Below are positions 53,677-62,595 of a DNA stretch of 64,000 bases, piece by piece. Source of the stretch: Chrysoporthe austroafricana (Eukaryota; Ascomycota; Sordariomycetes; Diaporthales; Cryphonectriaceae). The stretch spans positions 372,001 to 436,000 of the forward strand of contig JYIP02000001.1 in the NCBI GenBank assembly GCA_001051155.2, written 5' to 3'. How positions within the stretch are numbered: position 1 is the first letter of the stretch; each line of letters begins with the position of its first letter. The position numbers were made by a program, and so were the translations under genes. The notes under the pieces are model-generated. The model saw only the letters and a list, made by a program, of their open reading frames with translations, made no database searches and was not told the origin of the DNA.

Positions 53677-56600
53677 AGACTCGGAACGAAGGCACACTAG
53701 GGGAGTTGCGGCGTAGGGACTCTATCCGTTACAAATTAAGTACTTGTGCTCGCTTGTAAAATATCAGATTTAATATGTTGTTTACTCTGGCTTGATCAGT
53801 AGCTTGATTTGAACTTCTTCAACGTGTCGCCGAACTTCATCTACTACTTCCCTACAGTGAGCAGGGAAACCTCCACATATAGCTCAGCGTAACGAATTGA
53901 TGGAACATTGTCGAATTCGCCTCCACATACGTTGAGGACATACCGGCTTAGGGCGGTCGTAGAAGGAAAATTGTGGCCATGGAAACCCTTATAAGTATCT
54001 ATCCAGGCCCTCACCATGTGAGTGTCGAAGCAGGGTATGTCCCAGAGCTGTGTACTGCTCAGGCGTCCGAGTTGGGGATTGGTGTGGCTCAAGTGTGCAA
54101 CAGACCGTCGAGTGCGACGTACTCGTGCTCATACTGTGCGCCGGAACTAACGAGAATTATCTCCTTAACGACTTTCGTAAGGTCTAAGATTCTCGGAGTG
54201 GTGTCACCCAATACGACTGATGTGCGCACTGGTCGCTCATGCCCCAGGGCTCGGACTATGTCGTCAAGCATCGTGTGCTCGCGGTTCGACCTCCGCCTGA
54301 CGTAGCCCAGAGTAAACTGCTATATCTCTTGAGAAGAGACTGCAATTCAACCCATTTTGTATCTTTCATATACTGGGCAGGAAATCTCGTAATCTGTTGG
54401 TAGAATAACGATTTCCGGAAATCTTCATTCCTGGCCTTCAATAAGCTTGCATGTCTATATAGCTTATGATTTTTGCGGTAGTACCGTATATAACCCTAGT
54501 CCTTGGGAATGCTTGAATGAAGAAAAAGTTCGAAAAGACTAACGTCTTCGTTGAACAATTGTATTAGATTCGAGGCGACCGTAGTAATGATTCTTCCCCT
54601 CTTGAGAAGAGGGTTGTAGTTGATGAACTCTCCTTCGGGTTGTTCTCCTAGAGGACGTTCTAGCTTGCTCTTAGTAGAAAAAAGGTCACGGTTGGAATGT
54701 TAGAACTTGATATGGAAAGTATTGCATTGTTTCTTTACTCGGTAATATGATTAAGCCCATACTTCAATTCTCGCTATGTTGAGTCCCAGCGGCTAACACC
54801 CAATGCAGTTGCATGCTTCTCAGAGTATTCTCAGTGAGAGTATTCCTCATTGTACTCTGTAGAAGTCCTGTAATTAATCTCAGAATGGCTAGTGAAGAGG
54901 TGATCGGGTCGCAGGGCGAGTGTGGCTCGGCGAGGCATCGCACCAAGCTGCATTGTCTCGAAGTCAGGAAGAGCAGCCGGTTTCCGTCCAATAGCTATCA
55001 CGGTGTCTCATCCGACGCGTCTGTGGCTGTATGGAGCAAGGGCTGAGTTATGGAATGGGAATGGCGCGAGGTCGTTCCATTCGCAAAATCCTATATAAGA
55101 CTACTACGCTACTTTTCACCGGTTTGTTTGAGCCGGCTTGTTCTTGTAACCGTCTTAGGTGTCTTGCCGACGAAGCGGGGTTCGAACGTAGCTCTCTGAG
55201 CTTCAACAAAAGTCCTCCCTTCCCCCAAGCCTCGTCATATTGCTTGTGCGATACAAAATCTGACAGAGCTCAGGTGCGAATACCGTCTTTATACGCGCTA
55301 AGTACGCCAGGCTCCCGGGCCGGTAACGCTACGAAGTCTATAATTTTCAATCGGAGCGGTAGAATGTCTTTCGTAAGAGATGGGATGGCGGAAGGGCCCG
55401 GTCGGTAGTGGTCCGGCGGAGGCGTGCGCCCTGTAATGACTTTTACAGGTCCAAAAAGGTTGATTTGCAAGCAGCAGAAGCCGCGCCTCTTCACGGCCGT
55501 CGGGGAGTCGGCTTCCGGCGACGGTTGTCCGTGAGAACTTGGGAGAGCTGATCTGAAGGCCCGTGGTATTCCACCCCAGGCAAGATGCCTCGCCGCCGGT
55601 GAGGTCTGTGGCGCCCGTGGCTATGGCCGGCAGGCAGGTCGAAAGCATTCTTCCGCGTCATGGTCTGCAGCGATCATTGGCCTTTGTATACCTGCGCTGA
55701 CAGCGGTATTACGCTACAACGATTGAATGCAGCTTGTCCGGCACTAGCCAGTCGCGGGATCCCCTCAGTTCGAAACATCGACTTCCCTCGCCTCTCCCTC
55801 TCCCTCCCTTCCGCCGCGGCGTTACCCTCTCGAAGCGTCGGCCTCCCTCTCGACGTATAAATCTCCGGATCGCTCTGTCAGACCTTCTGGGCAGAAACAA
55901 AGCTTCGCAAGCACCACCAACTTGCTATCGAAACCAGGCCGGTCGAACTTCAAACGAGCCCTCCTGCGAAAGAGCGTGCGCCCATTTCCTCTCGCACCGA
56001 GGCCGCTCAGGCCTTAACTGCGAGCGCCCCCTCCACCGCCGGATCAACAAAAACGGTTGTGGCTACCTCCCAGCGGGCGGAACCGAATACAGAATCACTC
56101 TCTCCGGAGCGATGGGGATAGACAAGGCTGGGCCTCTCCTGGGCCATAGTAGCCTGGAGGGGAGTGTGTGTCTGATGCCTCATACACTTCTTGCTTTCGC
56201 AGTCTGAACAGGATGAGGCATAGAAGCAGACATTCCGCAGTGTGACGGTCCTCGATGACTTCAGACTAGGATTCACCTATTGCGGCACAAGCCCGGCGTT
56301 CAGCATCGCGATATCGTTCCCGACCACGACCAGGCGGAGTTCGCGCTTTGTTCTATCTTCAGTGGTCGGAGTTCCGTCTGGTGTTCAGCATGCGTGGCCA
56401 GGCAGCGATGAGCATCTCCAACATGCCCAAACCGATGCCCCTGCGATGGCAAACACAAAATCCTCTCACCCCTCGTGAGCCCCCACCCCTAGGGCCTCTC
56501 TAAACTTCATCGACACTCATGGTCTGTCGAGGGCTTGGACGACCCAGCAAGCTGCCTGCAGGACGGGATGCAGGACAGGAACATGAGACATTCTCGATTG

Positions 56601-56867
56601 CCATGAGAGCGGCCCCGGCATGAGGCGAGACGGGACCGTCTTTCAAGCAGAACTACCGCTACGTGTTTGGTACTAAGGACCCTCACCTTCCGGCCACCAG
56701 GCTCCCGCCAGCTTTCAGCAAGGCAAACAAGCACGACAAAGGCAATGCCATGGCAGCATGAACTATAACTTCAATGGGTCGAAAGCCCCTTGACCACGCC
56801 CAATCTCTCTCTCCGTATCTCTCTCTCTCTCTCTACCCACCAACGGCTGCTTTCTCCTCAGTCGACA
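53677..56867. other. Gene-poor region, about 3.2 kb
   Basis: No intact gene is supported. It holds eroded minus-strand frames between 53844 and 54441 (listed as a possible pseudogene). An open + frame of about 80 codons without ATG lies at about 55860-56120, and a CT-rich run at 56803-56833 just before the protease gene. A 55.3-55.65 kb minus frame of 116 codons has no recognised motif. Confidence 0.5.
53844..54441 (-). pseudogene. Possible relic of a large multidomain synthase gene
   Basis: Three adjacent minus-strand frames (54441-54256, 54271-54089 and 54092-53844) overlap at their ends and switch phase at stops. Read together they give LQSLLKRYSSLLWATSGGG, then DDIVRALGHERP, and EYVALDGLLHT. 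That order resembles the stretch in fungal polyketide synthases between the methyltransferase and reductase parts (LLWVT.GG ... R.E ... EY..RDG.L). The match is weak and recalled from memory, and no catalytic motif survives. It could also be an unrelated eroded gene. It was not joined or repaired. Confidence 0.3.
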
Positions 56868-59009
56868 ATGGCCTTGATGAAGGATGTGCGCAGTTTGCAT
56901 CGAAATGCAATCTCATCCGGCTACAGCGAATGTCGCTTGGCGACGACGTTCAGTGGCAGCAGCGCTTTCTATTTAAACTCGCCGTCGCCCTTCACGGCCT
57001 CCTCCTCCTCCTCTTCCTCAGCGCTAGCAACCACCGACAACTCCTCCTCTTCCACCTCAGAGCTAGCAACCACCGACAACTCCTCCTCTTCCACCTCAGA
57101 GCTAGCAACCACCGACAACTCCTCCTCTTCCACCTCAGAGCTAGCAACCACCGACAACTCAACTCTCAGCGAAGACGCCCTTGCCCGCTTCCTATCGGGC
57201 ACGCCCTTCACAACTTTCTTCTCCTCTTCAGTGCTGCCAACCATGGACAACCCAGCTCCCAGGAGAGATGCTCTTCGCAGCTTCACACTTGGTACACCTT
57301 ACAGCATGCTCTGTGGTACGTCGGATGCCGATCTTACTGGTAAGCTGCTTGGTTAGAAGCCAGCAGACCCGAGTACGTTCGCTGCACAAGACGTCAAGGT
57401 CTTCTACGTTGTACTTCCAAAGCACCCTATCGTCAATCTCTTCTCCAACGCCAACGGAATTCCAGAGACCATACAGCGGCTCCGTGCAGCTATCGGTACC
57501 GAATATGCGTCAGTATGCCTCGATGTTTTCCGCCTTGAGCACCAATATGATGCTCGAGGTGATCTTAGGTTCGGTCCTCTCCGGACTTGGTTGTTCATTA
57601 CTGTGCCGCTCGGCACGTACGATGCTCGCGGTTGGGACAGGGGATGTCAAGTAGCATCTGCTTGCTACCATGTCTTGAAAGCCTCGGGCGTGGACGATGT
57701 CCACTGTCTCGTTCTCGAAGGAGATGTATCTCCTGGAAATGCCTCAGTTTCGCCTTTCGTGCGTGGATATCCATCTATTGATGCTGAAGATAGCGACGAA
57801 GAAGGCCTCCCTCGATTCTCATCCAACGTTCCAGCCTTTGAGGAGCTGCGCCACTGGACACGGATCGAGCGGCAGTCGCTGGGAGTCAATTTCCGCGCCA
57901 AGTGTGCGCAATCGGTAGCAGCACTCGCTCGGCCAGAACGTGGGGGAACAGCCGGCCTCCTGATACATCTCGAGTCTTCCGGCTCTTCAGACGATGACGA
58001 AACCGACTCTATGACTTGCTTCCTTACGAACCGACATGTCGTCGTAGACGATGGCGATACCACGCATTACGGCGACTTGGAAGGCCCGGCTCTAGCTACA
58101 GCAGTGCCTACCATTCAGCCAAGCCATCGAGCCCTGAGTTCCACCCTAGCAAATGCTGTGGACCTTATTAAGAGGCCTCCTCCAACTACCTTCTGGCTCT
58201 TTCGAGCAATGAACAAGCAAGCAGCGGAGCTCCCACTCTCCGACATCGAAACTAAAGCATTGCGACTGCTCGAGAGGAAAGATGTTGAGTCTCAAAAAGT
58301 CGTTGACTATTGCATGGGGTACTTTGAAGGGCAGACTCGTGAATACGGCAGCCTTGCCTTCTCACCTCCCATCAGCGTACACAATGACACCCGTCGCGAC
58401 TGGGCCCTTATCAAACTTCCTCGGACCGAATCATGTCCTTGCAACCGCATTGATATGCGTTTGCTACCCATAGATGCCCAAGCACTGATCATAGGATCTT
58501 TATCTCCAGCCGATCTCAACGCCGCATGCGAGGAAGATTACCTCAAAATCGACGCCTACTCGCGATGTGTTGACCTCACTCAACCTAGAACTCTAAACAT
58601 CGGCGAGTTCGCAGACCTCAGGAGCGAAGCTGGCGAAGTTCAAAGCCTTGGGCAAGACAGACCTATGCACGTATTCAAATACGGCGTAGCCAGCGAGGGA
58701 ACACACGGCATTCTGAATCCTACTCGTTCGTACCAATTCGACGAGCAGGGCCCTATCCTCAGTGTTTTAAGCCTTCTGAATCTCGAGCCATCAGAGCCGT
58801 TCAGCGAGAAGGGAGACAGCGGATCTGCCGTCTTTGCGGTACGAAATGGAAGACCGGTCATCGTGGCCTTGTCCTGGGGTGGCATGAGTCCTCATGAGGG
58901 ATCTAAGAGGTTCGATATCTCGTATGCGATTCCAATCGACCGTGTCCTCGATGATATCGAGGCGTACACCGGCATGGAGGTGACGAATCTCCGCCTGCAT
59001 GAAATGTAG
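56868..59009 (+). CDS. Trypsin-like serine protease-domain protein with N-terminal tandem repeat, about 696 aa
   Basis: Exon 1 is 56868-57315. A short intron (57316-57366, GTACGT...CAG; the acceptor could be three bases earlier) joins exon 2, 57367-59009, in frame. Residues 1-150 are Ser/Thr-rich with three identical 13-residue units (LATTDNSSSSTSE) and a partial fourth. Residues 150-330 form a domain I do not recognise (DVKVFYVVLPKHPIVNLFSN, later TWLFITVPLGTYDARGWD). The C-terminal part has a chymotrypsin-like triad in the usual order: H373 in FLTNRHVVV, D494 in RRDWALIKL, and S634 in EKGDSGSAVF. No signal peptide is seen, so it is probably intracellular. The next gene on the same strand encodes a HET-domain protein. 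Splicing is the uncertain point; without it there are two frames. Confidence 0.78.
57023..57160 (+). repeat. 39-base coding tandem repeat, three full units plus part of a fourth
   Basis: Units at 57023-57061, 57062-57100 and 57101-57139 appear identical base for base, and a partial fourth runs to about 57160. Each encodes LATTDNSSSSTSE. It lies in exon 1 of the protease gene. Confidence 0.95.
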
Positions 59010-59798
59010 GCGCGGGGTCCGATAGCACCCGATATGGATTGACAGCCTACGCCGGGCAACTTGCACCTAACAGCTCAGACATCGCGATGATGCTCTTCTC
59101 ACCGGCCGAGCGAGGCCTTCAACACCCCTTGGCTACCAAGCACGAGGAAGACAAAAGTCGGTCAATGTGATGCAACGTTTACGCGACTTGCTTCTCTCTG
59201 GAACACTGGTGCAGGATGTATCTGCAGAGCAGGGAAGAGGCCGGGTCCTGGTCCCGGAGGCGATACGCGCTGATTTTGACGGAACACCACTTGCTATGTT
59301 GAATACTTAGGAAGTGGGAGGGTAAAATATTGTTTGTTTCCATTCCTTAGGTAGTGGGAGGGTAAAATATTGTTTGTTTCTATTCCTTACGAAGGCTTGA
59401 CTGCTCACTCACCTGGCTAGTGTGCACACGTCGATTCATATGTGTGAAGGTCCCACGAAATAACGAGTCCGAACTAACCCAACTTCATCATATCACTTAA
59501 CTGAAAGGTCAGGTCCCAAAACGAAAAGAAGTTGACAGCACGATCTCCGATATCATGATCATGACCACCTTATAACCTGTTCGTGCTTAATTAATAATAA
59601 AATCCAAAGGGTTTACTGCCTGGGCATTCGCCTGAAGGGGGTTTACTCAGACTGCTAGTTAGCCCGTGCGGGACCAGGCGAACGCTTTTGCCTAGACCTG
59701 TTTCGCCAGCCGAGCTGGCCAGCTAGCCTTCTTTCCGCAAATCAATCCATTTTTGCCCTGACACAAGCTTACAACTGTTCCAGGCCAACGTCATCAAC
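59010..59798. other. Intergenic region between protease and HET genes
   Basis: About 0.8 kb separating two + strand genes. It holds a 40-base direct duplication (listed separately). AT-rich words such as ttaattaataataaaatcc lie near 59588-59606. No gene is seen. The distance allows a separate promoter for the HET gene. Confidence 0.5.
59306..59385. repeat. 40-base tandem duplication
   Basis: Units 59306-59345 and 59346-59385 share gtgggagggtaaaatattg and flanks, and differ at about two positions. It lies between the protease and HET genes. Confidence 0.93.
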
Positions 59799-61727
59799 AT
59801 GAACTACGCCTATCGCTCGCTGCACTCCGAAAGCAAGGAGATCCGCCTCTTCAAGCTTCACTCAGCTGCAAGTTTTGATGCAACGATTCGGGGTCACCTC
59901 TCCTACACGTCACTCAACGACCCGTGCCAGTACGAAGCGCTGTCGTACAGATGGGGTGCGACCGGCTTTACGGAAGAGATTGAGCTCGACGGTCAACCAT
60001 TCTATGTCACCAAGAACTTGGATACAGCTCTGCGTTATTTGCGCGATGAGACGAGCGAGAGGACAATCTGGATCGATGCAATCTGCATCAACCAACAGGA
60101 CATGGCGGAGCGGAACCAGCAGATCCCGTTGATGAGGGAAGTCTACACTCGATGTGTTGCGGACCTTGCCTGGCTTGGACCGTATTCCGTCTCTGAGGAT
60201 CGAGGACCGAGAGGCAACGGTACCCAGGATATTGACTGTCTCGTGCGAGGCCTGAACTTGATGAGGAAGATAGCAGAGAAAGATGATGAGACTCTTGCGG
60301 GTTTGCGGAAGGACTGGGAGGAGTGCAAGTATCGGCACACAGCGGCGAATGATAAAGTGGTATTGATGCACAAGGACCAGCGTCTTCTGGATGATGTATT
60401 GCTGCACGCTCCGATCTGGTCCCGGATTTGGGTCATGCAGGAGCTCTCATGCGCCCCTCAAGTTCTCTTACTGGCTGGAAGGGCGTCATTGAGCTGGGAC
60501 GTCGTGGCCAAATTTTTGGGAGACACGTCTTATTCCGATGCCTTTCACATCGTCTGGTCTCATGGACTTCCCAGGAGTGCATTGGACTATACATTTGAAA
60601 GGGCGCAGCTCATTCAACATCAGCGCAACATCGTCCAGGACGTCGCGGCAGGAAATCATACATCGACATTATTGGATGTGCTCGCCCGTTTCAAGTTCGC
60701 GCAGTCTACAGACCCAAGAGATAAGATATACGGTCTGCTCGGTCTCGTGTCTGAGAAGCACACCATCAAGGTGGACTACAACAAGACGGTTGCTCGAGTC
60801 TTTGCAGACCTGTGCAAACACTTTATTGACTCAAGCGGCACCCTGGATATCATTTGTCAGAATCCCTGGCAACCTGATGAAACCGAGCACCGAGAATCAC
60901 GGCAGATCAACGAACTGCCCTCTTGGGTAGCTGACTTTACGATGAAGCGGTACTCAGGTATTTCCGACCGTTTCTCGGCTTTTCTTTTTGCTCAGAGAAG
61001 GATATTCAATGCTGGTGCTGAAAATTGCAATATTCCCTGCGGAGTCTCAGAGGACAGACTTGCTCTCCAAGTGAGAGCAATCTTTATAGGCACAATCGGC
61101 AAAATCCTGCAGCCCAGCTACTTCGATAGCACGCTTGAAAAGGGGAGGGTATTCCGGCAGAGCATTGTGACTTCCATCATACGCCAGTGGATGCAATTAT
61201 ACATTGGTAACGAGTCTTTTCACTCTATGAACGATGGAACTATTGCATGGCAGAAACCGCTATACGAAACTACAGGAGAGCCTGTAATTCAAGCATATTG
61301 GAGGACTCTTGTTATGGATTGCAAAGCCTTTCCTATCGAACGACTGAGCAAAGAAGACATTGTTGCTGATAGCGCTTTGTTCAGCAAGATTTTGTTCGAC
61401 CGTATGTCAGATGACGACGTTAACGATCCACTGGGAACCCTCTGTTCACTCAACTCTCAATGTATGCTGGTAAGAAATTGCCAACATTGGACTTTTGTGG
61501 TTTCGCAAAATAGCCTCTTCTGTATGATTAGATTCGGTGTGAGAGAAGGCGATGTTCTGGCAGTTCTAGACGGCGGCAAAGTTCCTGTTGTCTTAAGACC
61601 TGTCGATGGCCAAGACTCTGTTTTCACTTTTGTAGGTGTAGCGTACGTCCATGGATATATGGATGGGGAGGCGAACGAAGCAGTCGAGAACGGCAAACTA
61701 CGTAAAAGAGAAGTTAGTTTGATTTGA
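59799..61727 (+). CDS. HET-domain (heterokaryon incompatibility) protein, 642 aa
   Basis: An intronless frame. The HET domain covers about residues 45-200, with its hallmark blocks YEALSYRWG (45-53), LRYLRDETSERTIWIDAICI, NQQDMAERNQQIPLMREVY and later WSRIWVMQELSCA. A STDPRDKIYGLLGLV block and the C-terminal GDVLAVLDGGKVPVVLRP, then YVHGYMDGEA, are also standard for fungal HET proteins. HET domains act in non-self recognition and trigger cell death when differing strains fuse; relatives of the fold are TIR-like. There is no added NACHT, WD or ankyrin region, so this is the short common type. It follows the protease-like gene on the same strand and lies about 870 bases before a decayed retroelement. 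Confidence 0.95.
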   Translation: MNYAYRSLHSESKEIRLFKLHSAASFDATIRGHLSYTSLNDPCQYEALSYRWGATGFTEEIELDGQPFYVTKNLDTALRYLRDETSERTIWIDAICINQQDMAERNQQIPLMREVYTRCVADLAWLGPYSVSEDRGPRGNGTQDIDCLVRGLNLMRKIAEKDDETLAGLRKDWEECKYRHTAANDKVVLMHKDQRLLDDVLLHAPIWSRIWVMQELSCAPQVLLLAGRASLSWDVVAKFLGDTSYSDAFHIVWSHGLPRSALDYTFERAQLIQHQRNIVQDVAAGNHTSTLLDVLARFKFAQSTDPRDKIYGLLGLVSEKHTIKVDYNKTVARVFADLCKHFIDSSGTLDIICQNPWQPDETEHRESRQINELPSWVADFTMKRYSGISDRFSAFLFAQRRIFNAGAENCNIPCGVSEDRLALQVRAIFIGTIGKILQPSYFDSTLEKGRVFRQSIVTSIIRQWMQLYIGNESFHSMNDGTIAWQKPLYETTGEPVIQAYWRTLVMDCKAFPIERLSKEDIVADSALFSKILFDRMSDDDVNDPLGTLCSLNSQCMLVRNCQHWTFVVSQNSLFCMIRFGVREGDVLAVLDGGKVPVVLRPVDGQDSVFTFVGVAYVHGYMDGEANEAVENGKLRKREVSLI

Positions 61728-62595
61728 AAGTAGACGACCGAGTGTCAAGAATAGGAGGTTAATTACAGATAATGTTTAAAGGGATGAATTGGGCAACCAA
61801 ATCAAGCAAGACTTCTTAGTCTTTTATTCACTATAGTACCTTAACAGAACTCGTGACGAGTAGATACTAGAGATTTGGAGCAACGAAATGAGGGAGGCTA
61901 AGCAGACTTGGGAAGAGCTCTTCCACCTCATCCTGGCCATGATGTAATGTTATAATACGTTCGGGAAACTCATTACAGAGCTTACAACGTCAACTGCTCG
62001 GGTTGACCATGCCGGAGCGTGATTGGGCAGAACCTGTTTACCGTATCTGCAGCATTCCTGATTTGATGTTAAGCTTACCGTATACGATAGTACTGTTAAC
62101 AAGAAGCGAGCTTCCCTAAAGATCAAGATCGTTCTATTCAATTATTTATATTATACATCTGGGCGGAAGAGATCAGAAAATAACAGATTGAATGGTGGTA
62201 TGAATTAAGATGAGTTATTTCATCTTGTTCTTGCAGATAATGAGACGTATTGTTTAATGAGTATATTTCGTAAGGTGCCATTCACTCTAGCCTTTCTTTC
62301 TGTGGAAAAGTGGAGCAACCAGCACCCTAACCCTGGCATTCCTGTGCTCTATATATTTCTGGCTGAGCACTATATAGCCATTTTCATTCTCTTTTGTAAA
62401 AGACAGATTTCGATCTCAACACACTTATTTATTCTTTCCTATGCTCGATATTAAATGCCTGTTTCGCTACAGTTATAAGCCCGGTTCGCACTAAAGGACT
62501 TTATCTTCCCCCTATCTATTGAAATAGTACCTAATCGATCGCTTCACTTTTGTCCCATTCGTCCAGTCCCTCTTTTTGTTCTTTATACGTTCGCT
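61728..62595. other. AT-rich region leading into the retroelement
   Basis: No gene. It contains a small hairpin (AAGATGA...TCATCTT near 62207-62226), TATA-like words (ctatatatttct near 62350) and a CT-rich leader before the gag frame. A possible long terminal repeat is listed separately. Confidence 0.5.
62093..62475 (+). repeat. Possible 5' long terminal repeat (LTR)
   Basis: The segment begins tgttaacaag and ends cgctaca, so it has the TG...CA ends of an LTR. It carries a TATA-like box and a CT-rich 3' part, and lies directly upstream of the gag frame. The matching 3' copy would be outside the window, so the limits are guesses. Confidence 0.3.

Noticed and set aside
55179..55187. ggttcgaac, which resembles the B box of a tRNA gene
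   Set aside because: No matching A box, anticodon arm or acceptor stem around it.
55298..55648. A 116-codon minus frame in the gene-poor region
   Set aside because: No recognisable protein content; structured-looking GC stretch, but no known RNA family could be matched by eye.
57023..57160. Regular 39-base repeats considered as a CRISPR-like array
   Set aside because: Units are directly adjacent with no spacers, and they are in frame within a coding exon of a eukaryote.
57367..59009. Secreted digestive trypsin as an alternative reading of the protease gene
   Set aside because: No signal peptide or propeptide is seen, the N terminus is repeat-rich and disordered, and the domain before the triad is not found in secreted trypsins.
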